The notes under the pieces were generated by a model. The model ran no database searches and was not told the origin of the DNA. It saw only the letters and a list, made by a program, of their open reading frames with translations. A stretch of DNA of 64,000 bases, taken from NCBI GenBank assembly GCA_035236585.1, contig CP141132.1, forward strand, positions 24,697,445 through 24,761,444. Reading direction: 5' to 3'. The number at the start of each line of letters is the position of its first letter. Position 1 is the first letter of the stretch. The stretch is from Warburgia ugandensis. Taxonomy: Eukaryota > Streptophyta > Magnoliopsida > Canellales > Canellaceae. Of this stretch, positions 22,873 to 35,084 are shown piece by piece. Made by a program: the position numbers and the translations under genes.

Positions 22873-25748
22873 TGTGACGACCTGGGTTTTCTCATGCATT
22901 TTTAAATCCAAGATCTAATTCCTAAGGCGGGATGCATCCCTCTTTGAAAACCATTTTATAAAAACCATGCAATGTAGTAGAAAATCTTTAGTTTTAAACT
23001 CATTTTGAAAACCCTGAGTGTCATTTGCTTTCACAACAACCAAAGTAGTTTTTGAAAAACTTTAGAAATCATAAGTGTTTTTCCCCAGGTCTATCCAGTC
23101 ACAACATACAGCCCAATTGTAATTAAATACAAATACATGTCCAAAGGGTAGAGAGTTTACTCACATGTATAGTTGTCTCCTTTGTTTATTCACTTGCTCA
23201 TAGCACTAATATCTCTTGAGATGTCTTCTATTTGTGAGTGGAACTATCCTGGAAAATGTTAAGTATAGGGTGAGTATATACTATACTCAGTAGGAGTCTA
23301 TCACTATTAGTTTTGCAATGCATGCTATGTTTAAAATCATATGCTCTTAAAAACATGTGCATGTTCAAACAATCACGTTCAATATTGATATTAAAAACCA
23401 CTGTCGAATTGAAATACTGATGACTTAAAGAATAGCATAATTCAAGTTGAAAGTATCATATATCATAAACATAATGATATGCATAATATGCTCAACTGAA
23501 TTCAACTCATGGATATCTGGTATGGTCGACCAACCTCATGTTATGCCATATGCAATGCAAATAAATCCTCAAACCATAGGGTCCAACTATGCCTACGACC
23601 TCGCCGCAGTGTGGTCCCCGGGTACCTGAGGACACTCGGTCATAGCCTCAATGGGGCATATGACATGTCTTTGTCGTAAATCATGAAATTTATGAAATTG
23701 GTTGCAAAACATGCATGCAATGCTAGTCTCGCATTCAAAGTCATAACCTTGCCTAGAAGCCTGACAGTGTAGAAGCCTGCCTGCCTTGAAGCCTGCCAAC
23801 CTAGAAGCCTGTCAGCTCTCTCTGGCCTGCCCTCATCGGCCCGCCCTCATCGACCCACCCTCATCGGCCCACCCTCATCAGCCCGCCCTCATCGGCCAAG
23901 GCTACACTTATTATGCAGACAAGCAAAAACCTCTTTTTCAAAACCTGTCCTCTTTGGGTCCCTCACAATTGCCTACCCAGCGTCTTTTGGGCACTCTAGC
24001 GTCTTTTGGTAACCCTCAAGGACATGCAATTTTTCAAGAACTCAATGCTCACAAATCGTGCAATATATGCATTTGTTTGCAAAACATATCTATGCATAAT
24101 GTATATGCAATTATTTGCAAAACATATCTATGCATAATGTATATGCAATTATTTGCAAAATATATCTATGCATAAAGCATTTATCATATGTACGTTGAAT
24201 TAAATCATGCTAAACAAGTCATATACTTATACTTAAAACATGCATTCTCAAAACAATCATGGCTCTTTTAAAAAGTCTAGTAGCGATAGAGCACCTACCT
24301 CAAAGTCTCTTGGAGTCACGTCCTTTATCACCTTAACCCATCCCTGGGTCTCATTTATAAACTCCTGGGTATGAATGGATACAAGGAGTCCTTATTAATT
24401 TCATTCTATTTAGACATTAGATCGCTAGATCTGCCTATTGGGCCCATGGTCCTTGCCTAATTCATTCATCAAGCTAGATCCTACGATATGGATCTATTTT
24501 TCCATGGTTAACTCCGTAAATTGTACTCTAATCCTAACTTTAAAGTTTCATTAGGTCCGTGTGCCCCAATTCCCAGGACACCCGTGTATCCTGGTTGAAC
24601 CGCGACTGCCTTACGTGCGTGCGTGCCCAAAGGCCGTGACTAGGACCGCGTTTTGCACGCGCACATTCATGCTCAAGTGACGCATTACGACGCACATCAT
24701 CGCATGGATGCACCTTGTAGCATGGCACCTCTCAGCTCCCAGGGCACCCTGTGCACCCTGGTCGAGCCAAGACCCGTGCCCCATGTCGCGCGCGCACCTG
24801 AAGGCCGCACTTGGGACAGTGTACGCACTGTCGTACACCTGGAACTCATCCCAGGGACCCAGTCTTAGGTGCACATACAGCATGGTGTCCCTGGGACGCC
24901 TGGTTCGTGCAGGACTGGCCCAAGCTGGCTTGGAACATTTTTCGGCCAGGAACTGGCTGGAAAATGACTGGAAAAGACTAGATTCAGCATGGATCTGGCC
25001 TGGGGGAAGCAAACGGAGAGAAAGGGAAAGAGAAATGGCTTACCTGGGCAGCCTGGGATGCTCTTTTTCCTGGTGGTGGAACCCTCTTTCCGTCTGAAAC
25101 TTCCACCCTCTTTCCATCTGAAACTTACGTTGCTGGGAAACTCGAAGAAGGGGGGGAAATCCCCATTATTAAGACCCGAAAGAAGAGAGGGAATGGGGAG
25201 ATGGCCGGCCCGACTAGGGCCTGGCCGTTGCCAGAGATTGTAGAGAGACAGGTTTCCGATTTTTGCCGAAAACCCCAGTCTCAAACGACTGGAAAAAATG
25301 CGATTTTGAAGAGGGGGGAGATGGGGTTTTTATAGAGGGGTGAAGGCAGTGCCCCTCAATGGTGGTGCCGCCATGGTGGTGGCAGACTTTTCTAGAAAAT
25401 TTGGGATTTGAGGGTTTCTGGATTAATCTGAGGAGGAAGACGACAGGGGGTGCCGTTTTCAAAACACCCCCCTGTGTTTTTCGTCCATTTTCGTTTTTTT
25501 TCTTTTTTCTGTTTAATTTACATAAATACCCTTGATCGTTAAACGGCCATAACTTCTTCATACGAACTCCGTTTTCAGCGTTCTTTGAGGCGTTGGATTC
25601 CATTTTTCAAGTAGAATCTAATGGTACTAAGTTTCCTCACAAATTCCTTCATTTAATATTTTAAATAAAATCAAACATTCAACACAGTTCATTTCTCATA
25701 GAATGTCCAATTTTTGTTAAAAATTGCGCAAATTGCTCGGGCATTACA
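22873..25748 (-). repeat. 3' LTR of E3 (copy C)
   Basis: Minus-strand start TGTAATGCCCGAGC at 25748 and end at 22873 (TGTGACGACC on the plus strand). It carries minisatellites of 16-bp and 14-bp units, three copies of a 38-bp unit (24064-24175) and a 27-bp duplication with CCCTCTTTCC at 25081-25134 that is single in copy D. These gains explain most of its extra length over copies A and B. The TATA box is at 25326-25336 on the minus strand. Confidence 0.92.
23752..23896 (+). repeat. Two adjacent minisatellites in LTR copy C
   Basis: About four units of a 16-bp motif like AGAAGCCTGACAGCCT (23752-23815), then five units of a 14-bp motif like CCCGCCCTCATCGG (23825-23896). Confidence 0.9.
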
Positions 25749-28700
25749 TTATTACCCCCCTAAAAGAATTTCATCCTCGAAATTCCATAAATTATCATCT
25801 TCAAGGTATTTTGTCTCTTAGATAACTTCTTGGTGAATGCATTCTCCCCTTAGGAATCAAATCTAGGCTCAATCCTCAATTTATCATTTTTATTGTTCCT
25901 TTTACAAGGGCTTACCTATAAGGGCCGCTTTCGCTGCGTACTCTGATGTATACTCTCATACGTGCTAGTTTAACAATACCGGTCTCTAGCTGAAATCCTT
26001 AGATTCCTATACTTATCTCATCATGTATAGGATAGTCTCCTCGTAAGATCATGCTTCTTTATTCATGTATAAATTACTCCATACTTCTTTGAGATCATAT
26101 GATCTTATTTCTCGTATTTTAAATATTATAGGATAATCCCTTTCATCTAGTGATCTCTTTCATCATCCATAAGTCCGAAAAGTTACCTTCTTTCTATTGT
26201 GTCTAACTTTGCTTCTTACCTTTTATATTTGTCCCCAAGATACTTCAATAACTGACAAGGTATCATGTGCTCTACAGCTAAACCCTTGATTAACTGTCTA
26301 TCATTTTTCATATGTGACTTTATTCCTCGACCAAAGTTACATTAAAAAATGAAAGCCAATTAGTAGCATCTTCCATCGAGGACCTTATCATATACTCAAA
26401 GTAAAATGTCCTAACTCTATATCCAGTTTTCATAATTATTGAATTCATTAAAATCATTCCTCTGTGAGGATTTTATCCAAACTCAAGTCGATTCATCATC
26501 ATGGGTCAAATGGTCTTGTACAGAGCCTATCTCACTATTCACATTAATTTGTCATTAGGATTTTCAATAATGTTCCCATTTATGCAAAGCAAAAAGTCTC
26601 TTATTCATAACCGAGTACCCTTACTAGGTCATGGTTGAATCCTTTGTCATTATCCTCTTTGTCTTTTCTTTGCTTGATGGTTTTCTTCATAACCTTTCAG
26701 TCCAAAAGTTCTATACTCAATCCAGTAGGGTTAGTCCTTAGGAAATTCCTTCAATTGATTTTTCGTACTTGGTATGTGCTCATAATAACTAACTATTTGT
26801 CTAAAGGCAACATAGCATCAAATCTTACCTTATAATGTGCTAGCCGCCTCAACTTTCTCCTTCCATTCCCTATATCAATATGTTGTTCAATCTTTTATTA
26901 ATGCTTTGTCGTCAACCATGCAGTCTGTATTGTCAGGAGGTATAAGTAGTGATTTTCTCAATTCCTCAAATTTTATTCTTCAAGTGCCTCCTCATAATTA
27001 GCTTATAACAATAATTATCATTCAATAACGATTATATCAAATTGTACTGAAGTTGTTAACTCAACAAATTTAACAATACTCAGGTAAGCATAAACATTTT
27101 CTTAGACATAGAAAGACTTTATTTGATTAGCTATTGATCTCTGTCCAGATATATCTATGTCATAAGCTCAAGGGCCTCTAAAGTGATCAATACTTATTTG
27201 CCTTCCTTTTCAATCCAAGTCAGCATCATTTTTCAGACTCAAAGTAATTTCTTTACCTTGTCATGGTAGCCATTAAGGTTTGAAAAATCCTTCACATTGG
27301 TTTAGATCACTTCTTATTTTTGCTCCTATCTCATTTGCTACTGTCCTCATCAATTGACCTCATACCCTCAATTGACTTAGTCTAACAAGTACTTTTTTTT
27401 TTTTTCAAGGAAAACTCAAGTCTAAAGACTTATAACATCCCTCCGAGTATATATACTCATAGATACTAACATCCTTGACTAATTAGGGTGGGGTACCTTT
27501 ATTTAGTCAACAATACTTTAAAGGTAATGACTAAATAATGGTCTTAAGATATTTGGTCTTCCAATTTATGATAGCAAGACCTTCATTTGATCCTTGATGG
27601 TACCCTTCTTGCTGAAGATAGGTAGATGGACAAAGCACTATCCTGGCCTAATTCCTTTTTCAATATAACTTTATTTACTCATGTAGTAGCAAGGTGAGAT
27701 ATCACCAAATTTTCCTTTTTATTATATCCATTGGTGTTCCCCATAAGCTAATGGATCTAATAAGAATCTAATTGTAATAATTGATATCAAACCATTTGTA
27801 GAATTTAATTTCTAGTTGGTCACTATTCCTCTTCAAAAATTTCTTGTCGCATAATCTCCTGACATTCGATACTCTACTCAAAGTCTTAAACCCCATATGC
27901 TTTCTCTCTTTATACTCTTTTAGAATAAGATCACCAACTCATCTATCATTATTCCTTTCCATTGTTTGGTTTACCTTCCTATAGGATTCAAGATGATAGA
28001 TTTGTAGGTATCTCCATAAAGTCATGATCTTCTTCTTTTGAATATTCAATATTCATTGAATACTTATAGTTACACCTATATCTCTTTCTCTCTTTTCTTC
28101 AAAATCGTCACTTTTGTCTTCCTTGATCAATGTCTTCATGTGCTTTGTTGCATATAATCGATACTGCATCTACTCTTTTACTTATCAGATATGATAAACT
28201 AAATGCTTCTAAGAAATTCTAAACTGTCTTAAGATCATTGAAATCCTCAGTTGCCTGTAGCCTCAATAAAATTCATACAATGTCTAAATAATGACATTGA
28301 CGTTTTGACCATGCTATACTTTTCTTACAAGTTCATGTTAGGATCAATTTATTATCATTCTTAGCATTATCATCAAAATCTTTTGATAACTCGGTCGAAT
28401 ACAGTTCCTTGTCATATTCGTGTTATGTTTCTCTTAATCACATAATCTGTCACTTGTATGCATCTTCTGATTTGCTCCATAATACTCAGGTGGTTATTAG
28501 TCGATAGCTCTTCACTCTTCATAAGACTCTAATTAAGGTATCCAAAATTGAGTTAAGTCCTTCAGGATCCATACCTTCGTGATCTAGTACGAGTCACAGT
28601 TATCTCCTAATATCATCTTGTATTCTCATCCCTCTTAGATTATCATCAAAATCTTCTCAAAGTCTGTCTTTTACATCCCCTATCATACTTATATCATATC

Positions 28701-29142
28701 CTTGTGATAGTGTACTCATATTCTGATATTCTTTATGATGGTAAGATAGCCACCTAGGTTCTTCAATTTTCTCACCTTTGATGAGATTACTTTATTGATG
28801 GTAAGATAGTCGTCTAGGTTCTTCAATTTTCTCATCTTTGGTGAGATTAATCTATTACAGGTCAGGACTATCTACTAATAAGTCCACTAACATCTTCATT
28901 CATCATAATATGATCCATATATGAGTTTTCATATTTGCACTACACAACAATCCTTAATCCTTCAGTCGTCTTAGACTAGATTTTGGATAAGGGTTGCACT
29001 ATCCTCTGCCTAATTATTTGTTAAACTAAGCTGTGTTTCACCTAATTATTTATGGTGAACTACCTTGTGCATTAATATTGTCTATGACCCTTGGACATGC
29101 TGGACTGGTTGTGAAAGGATAAAACCTATCTTTGATACCAAT
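25749..29142 (-). other. Interior of E3 with polypurine tract, no recognisable genes
   Basis: The interior is similar to that of E2 block by block, and equally without a readable protein. The polypurine tract, with CTTTTAGGGGGG on the minus strand, abuts the 3' LTR at 25749-25768. A 60-bp unit is tandemly duplicated at 28738-28797 and 28798-28857, but single in E2. Small deletions relative to E2 account for its shorter length. Confidence 0.75.
29127..29140 (-). promoter_or_regulatory. Primer binding site of E3 (tRNA-Met type, decayed)
   Basis: The minus strand reads TGGTATCAAAGATA, two bases after the LTR end. TGGTATCA is kept and the rest has drifted compared with E2. Confidence 0.82.
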
Positions 29143-30013
29143 TGTGACAACCCGGGTTTTCTCATGCATTTTTAAATGCAAGATCTAATTCCTAAGGCGG
29201 GATGCATCCCTATTTGAAAACCATTTTACAAAAACCATGCAATGCAGTGGAAAATCTTTAGTTTTAAACTCATTTTGAAAACCCCAAGTGTCATTTGCTT
29301 TCACAACAACCAAAGTAGTTTTTGAAAAACTTTAGAAATCATAAGTGTTTTTCCCTAGGTCTATCCAGTCGCAACACACAGCCCAATTGTAATTAAATAC
29401 AAATACATGTCCAAAGGGTAGAGAGTTTACTCACATGTATAGTTGTCTCCTTTGTTTATTCACTTGCTTGTAGCACTAATATCTCCTGAGACATCTTCTA
29501 TTTGTGGAACTATCCTAAAAAATGTTAAGGATAGGGTGAGTATATACTATAGTCAGTATGAGTCTATCACTACTAGTTTTGCAATGCATGCTATGTTTAA
29601 AATCATATGCTCTTAAAAACATGTGCATGTTCAAACAATCACGTTCAATATCGATATTAAAAACCACTGTCGAATTGAAATACTGACGACTTAAAGAATA
29701 GCATAATTCAAGTCGAAAGTATCATATATCATAAACATAATGATATGCATAATATGCTCAACTGAATCCAACTCATGGATATCTGGTATGGTCGACCAAC
29801 CTCATGTCTTGCCATATGCAATGCAAATAAATCCTCAAACCATAGGGTCCAACTAAGCCCACGACCTCACCGTGTGGTCCCCGGGTACCTGAGGACACTC
29901 GGTCATAGCCTCAACGGGGCATATGACACGTCTTCGTCGTAAATCATGCAATTTATGAAATCGGTTGCAAAACATGCATGCAATGCTAGTCTCGCATTCA
30001 AAGTCATAACCCT

Positions 30014-30175
30014 GCCTAGAAGCCTGACAGCCTAGAAGCCTGCTAGCCTAGAAGCTTGCCAGTCTAGAAGCCTACCAGCCTAGAAGCCTATCAGCTCTCT
30101 CTGGCCTGCCCTAATCGGCCTGTCCTCATCGACCCGCCCTCATCAGCCCGCCCTCATCAGCCTGCCCTCATCGGC
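30014..30175 (+). repeat. Two adjacent minisatellites in LTR copy D
   Basis: Five units of the 16-bp motif (30014-30094) and five units of the 14-bp motif (30104-30175). Copy C has four and five. Confidence 0.9.
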
Positions 30176-31560
30176 CAAGGTTACACTTATCATGCAGAGA
30201 AGCAAAAACCTCTTTTTCAAAACCTATCCTCTTTGGGTCCCTCACAACTGCTTGGCCCTCACAACTGCCTACCCAGCGTCTTTTGGGCACTCCAGCGTCT
30301 TTTTGGTAACCCTCAAGGACATGCAATTTTTCAAGAACTCAATGCTCACAAATCATGCAATATATGCATTTGTTTGTAAAACATATCTATGCATAATGTA
30401 TATGCAATTATTTGCAAAACATATCTATGCATAAAGCATTTATCATATGTACGCTGAATTAAATCATGCTAAACAAGTCATATACTTATACTTAAAACAT
30501 GCATTCTCAAAACAATCATGGCTCTTTTAAAAAGTCTAGTAGCGATAGAGCACCTACCTCAAAGTCTCCTGGAGTCGCGTCCTTTATCACTTTTACCCGT
30601 CCCTGGGTCTCATTTATAAACTCCCGGGTATGAATGGATACAAGGAGTCCTTATTAATTTCATTCCATTTAGACATTAGATCGCTAGATCTGCCTATTGG
30701 GTCCATGGTCCTTGCCCAATTCATTCGTCAGGCTAGATCCTATGATATGGATCTATTTTTCCATGGTTAACTCTGTAAATTGTACTCTAATCCTAACTTT
30801 AAAGTTTCATTAGGTTCGCATGCACCAGTTCCCAGGAGACCTATGTATCCTGGTTGAACCGTGACGCCTTACGTGCGTTCGTGCCCAAAGGCCGTCACAG
30901 GGACTGCGTTTTGTATGCGCACATGCATGCTCAAGTGACGCGCTATGACGCGCATCATCACACAGATGCACCTTGTAGCGTGGCGCGTCTCAGCTCCCAG
31001 GGCACCCCGTGCACCCTGGTGGAGCCAAGACCTATGCCCCATGTCGCGCGCGCACCTGAAGGCCGCACCTGGGACAGTGTATGCACTGTCGTACACCTGG
31101 AACTCGTCCTAGGGACCCAGTCCTAGGTGCACGTGTAGCATGGCATCCCTGGGATGCCTAGTTCGTGCAGGACCGGCCCAAGCCAGCTTGGAACATTTTC
31201 CGGCTAGGAACCCAGCTGGAAAACGACTGGAAAAGACTAGATCCGGCATGGTTCTGGCCTGGGGGAAGCAAACAGAGAGAAAGGGAAAGAGAAATGGCTT
31301 ACCTGGGCAGCCTGGGATGCTCTTTTTCCTGGTGGTGGAACCCTCTTTTCATCTGAAACTTATGTTGCTGGGAAACTCGAAGAAGGGGGGGAAATCCCCA
31401 TTGCTAAGACCGGAAAGAAGAGAGGGAATGGGGAGATGGCCAGCCCGACTAGGACTTGGCCGTTGCCGGAGATTGCAGAAAGACGGGTTTCTGATTTTTG
31501 CCAAAAACCCCAGTCTCAAACGACTGGAAAAAATGCGATTTTGAAGAGGGGGGAGATGGG

Positions 31561-31572
31561 GTTTTTATAGAG
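31561..31572 (-). promoter_or_regulatory. TATA box of the E3 5' LTR
   Basis: The minus strand reads CTCTATAAAAAC about 0.4 kb inside the LTR start, at the same place as in copies A to C. Confidence 0.7.
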
Positions 31573-31968
31573 GGGTGAAGGCGGTGCCCCTCAATGGCGG
31601 TGCTGCCATGGCGGTGGCAGACCTTTTTGGAAAATTTTGGATTTGAGGGTTTCTGGAGAAATCTGAGGAGGAAGACGATAAGGGGTGTCATTATCAAAAC
31701 GGCCCCCTGCGTTTTTCGTTTTTCTGTTTAATTTATAGAAATACCCCTGATCTTTAAACGGCCATAACTTCTTCATACGAACTCCGTTTTCGGCGTTCTT
31801 TGAGGTGTTGGATTCCATTTTTTGAGTAGAATCTAATGGTACTAAGTTTCCTCACAAATTCATTTTTTTACTATTTTAAATAAAATCAAACATTCAACAC
31901 AGTTCATTTCTCATAGAATGTCTAATTTTTGTTATAAATAGAGCAAATTGCTCGGGCATTACATTATC

Positions 31969-32173
31969 CAACGTGTAAAAATTTAAATTTTAGAAACTAA
32001 ATAGTTTGGTAGTGAGACCTCTACAAAAGGATAGAGGTTAGAGGGAGCTACAGAATGTCATTAAGATAGTTAGAATCCAATGGGTGAGATTTAAGTAATG
32101 AGAAAACATGACTATACATTGATATGAACACCCCCTTTCTAAGTTTGTGTCAAGTACATTGGGTTAGTAGAAT
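31969..32173 (+). repeat. Probable continuation of the LTR split by E3
   Basis: Sequence to the right of the TTATC duplication should continue the LTR that began at 22817. It has no gene and ends where another TGTAATGTCCC start appears. Whether 32174 is a nested LTR or an internal duplication is open. Confidence 0.4.
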
Positions 32174-32634
32174 TGTAATGTCCCAAATATTTTCTACTAC
32201 ATTTGCAATTTAATGAAAATTTGGGATTTATTTATGGTTCAAAAGTCTAATCCTTGAGATCTAAACAATCTGATTATAAGACCCATGTCAATGAATAAAG
32301 CTTATAAAGAGTAATCAAATGTTTGTGAGATAGCAAAATGTGACAATGAATATCAAAGTTATTAGAAAATAGAAGTTTCACATTAATAATGACACCCACA
32401 ATAAAAATTTATTATAAAAAAGTGTGGATGTGGGACCTACATGTAATAGTTGACTAGTCAATATCCAAATACATTGAATAATAAGGGAGATAGATTGAGA
32501 GATCTACAATTCCTAAAACATGGGAGAGGATTCTCCATGAATAGAGATAGCAAACTAATCAAGAAATAAGGAGGGAGTCCAAAGTGGGGAAACTCACAAT
32601 GCCTATACAAACAAAAGTTGTTAATTGCATTGAA

Positions 32635-32638
<4 letters not shown>

Positions 32639-32717
<79 letters not shown>
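32639..32717 (+). repeat. (GA)n microsatellite, about 79 bp
   Basis: Perfect GA run followed by purine-rich GGAAGAAGACGAGG. Confidence 0.98.
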
Positions 32718-32720
<3 letters not shown>

Positions 32721-32899
32721 GAAGACGAGGAAAATTGGAAGAAAAAAGTAATAGATCTACTGCTAAATAGATAGATCTAAGGTAGTAGGTTTTCTTTTTT
32801 TTTGGAAACTGTATATGGTTATTTTTTCAACATTTTTGCCTTATTATTGTTTACCGATGAATCCTTGATACTTAAATATAGTGCATTATTTTGCAATGG

Positions 32900-33490
32900 T
32901 TTATGATTCATTGATATACTAATATCATGCACCTATTTACCCTTGTCTTTGACTGATAAGATCCTTGCGCATATACCTTGTTTTTGAACATGAAATCCAT
33001 CAACATATACCTCATTTTTGGACAAGAAATCAATAGCCATTGACCTTCTTTTTGGATGAGAAATCCATGTGCAAATATTTTGTTTTTTGGACAATAAATC
33101 CATGCACATATGCTTTGTTTTTGAACATTAAATCCATGCACATAGACCCTTGTTTGTGAACATAATATCCATGAAAGTAGACCCTTCTCTATGATCACAA
33201 GATCCATGTACATAGACCCTTGTTTTGATCATTGAGCATATATGCTTGTAACCATGTTTGAATCATTATATCTCATGCACATATAACCCAAGTATTGATC
33301 ATTAAATTCATGAACATATAAGCCAAGTTCTGATAATTAAATCCATGTTCATATAACCAAAGTTTTGATTTAAGATTCCATGTACAATATACCTATGATG
33401 TTGATCATCACATCCATGATCATATACCCATATTTTTATTGTTACATCCTTGCTCTTATATCCATATTTCTAATTGATATAACCATGCAT
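32900..33490 (+). repeat. Minisatellite of about 36-40 bp units, block 1
   Basis: Roughly fifteen diverged units built on ATCCATGCACATATACC, TTGTTTTTGAACAT and AAATCC. It creates the spurious minus-strand frame at 32908-33213, with repeated Met-Asp-Phe and Met-Asp-Leu units. Confidence 0.85.
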
Positions 33491-34739
33491 GTAGTCACAT
33501 GTTTTTTTTATCTTTGATCTCATAAGTTATGATTGATTTGATTGCTTTTCCATGATTGCATGATGCATGTTACCATGATTGATGATGAATTTGATACTAT
33601 ATGATGGCATAATATATGACCTTTTAATCTAAGACTTATTAATGTTTTACTATGAAAGCATGATATGTGACCATAGCACATGAAAGAGACTTTATATAAA
33701 ATATATAATCATTTATGATTAAATATAGCAAAACAAATGGTTGGAATATAGTAAAATGTGCATGAGAATTTGATTATATCATTTTTACTAATGGATTGAA
33801 GTTACCTCATATTTGTATCATACATTTGATGTTATCATGAGGAGACTGGTATGAAGTACCCTATGTATGAGATTTGGTAGGCCAAAGGCCTACTGGGAAC
33901 TATGCGTAGAGGTAGTGTGGGTTTGGCTTCTTGACCTCTAACCACATAAGGGTGGGATGATATCCAATGCCCAAAAAAGGGCATATTTGTCAAGTGGTGG
34001 GAGAGGCCACAATAGGTAGCTCGTGACACCGTTTCGAAATAGTCTCTAGGCCCCATAAGGATGTGGTTGAAGTCTTTCCAGGATATTGAAAAGTACATGA
34101 CATAGTGATCTAGTCATGAGCATAATGAGACTAGGAGAATTTTTGTTTTTCAGATTTATTCCAAAGGAACCTGACTTTTTGGTTCTAAGTTAGGACCAAG
34201 GATGAGTGATGGATTCACACTCATATTACTCACTAGCAAGAATTCTTGGCAATGTGGCAAAGTGGACATGATTTTATTAGTTGGATGTATTGATGATGTA
34301 GTTTTAATTATTGATTTTTGTTATTTATGATAATCTTATTTACTTCTTGGAAGTATGATTATTTGTTTCTATATTTAGACATTATTGTGATAGAATGTAG
34401 TTGCATGATATGTGCACTACATGGGACTACTTGGGTAAGATAGTTGTGAGTTTTCTTTGCATTGACAAATCATTTTCAAAGCATGTGTATGCTTGGTGTC
34501 TTTACTTTTGAGTTTTTTTGTTCAGGTTTATCTACTGAGTCTATACTTAATCTACACTATTAATGCAAATCTTTGTGCAACTGTTAAGAGCGAGGAGTAG
34601 AGGACCTAATCTTTCATCCTAGTAGATAAAGTGAGAAGTTGTCATAGAACAACTTTTATTGTTCAGTATGAAGTGTTGATATATCGAATATTATGCATTA
34701 TTTTGCTATGGTTTATGAATCATTGATATATTAATATTA

Positions 34740-35050
34740 TGCACCTATTTAGCCTTGTCATTGATCATAAGATCCTAGCATTTATACCTTCTTTTTGAAC
34801 TAAAATTCAAGCTCATGTACCTAGTTTTTAGATGAGTAATGCATGCGCATATACCTTATCTTTTAGCATGAAATCAATACACATATACCTTGTTTTTAAA
34901 CATGAAATCCTTTTTTTTACAAAAATCCATGTGCACATAAAAAATCCTTGTTTTTTAATGTGAAATTGATGCACATGTACCCCTTTCTTTTTTTACGAGA
35001 ATTCCACACGCATATACCTTGTTTTTTAATGTTAAACCCATATGCTTAAG
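34740..35050 (+). repeat. Minisatellite block 2, same unit as block 1
   Basis: Seven or eight more diverged units. The 80-100 bp before both blocks (from about 32867 and 34677) also match, so a larger segment was duplicated at a distance near 1.81 kb. Confidence 0.82.
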
Positions 35051-35084
35051 ACTTTATATACTTCAAAATATTTCATGTAATATC

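Larger units (their letters stand above)
22873..31963 (-). mobile_element. E3: second non-autonomous element of the E2 family
   Basis: LTRs of about 2.88 kb (22873-25748) and 2.82 kb (29143-31963) flank a 3.39 kb interior similar to that of E2. The target duplication TTATC is found at 22868-22872 and 31964-31968. On the minus strand, the primer site with TGGTATCA is at 29140-29127 and the polypurine tract lies next to 25748. The LTRs share minisatellite blocks absent from E2, so E3 represents a distinct subfamily and an independent insertion. No protein remnant was recognised. Confidence 0.92.
29143..31963 (-). repeat. 5' LTR of E3 (copy D)
   Basis: Minus-strand start TGTAATGCCCGAGC at 31963, end CCCGGGTTGTCACA at 29143. 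The TATA box at 31561-31572 is the probable promoter of E3. It shares the minisatellite region with copy C but with different unit numbers. Open frames at 30854-31818 are shadows of the GC-rich part. Confidence 0.92.
32174..35084 (+). mobile_element. Decayed chromovirus-like LTR sequence
   Basis: It begins TGTAATGTCCCAAATATTTTC. The part at 33850-34110, with GGCCTACTGGGAACTATGCG and CAATGCCCAAAAAAGGGCAT, resembles the middle of the E2 LTRs read on the minus strand, which supports a related LTR in plus orientation. It contains a long GA run and two minisatellite blocks in a segment duplicated at about 1.8 kb distance. No primer site, polypurine tract or protein was found, and the right end is not resolved. 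Confidence 0.5.

Noticed and set aside
32908..33213. 101-residue minus-strand frame with repeated peptides
   Set aside because: A direct consequence of the 36-40 bp minisatellite; no start context or domain.
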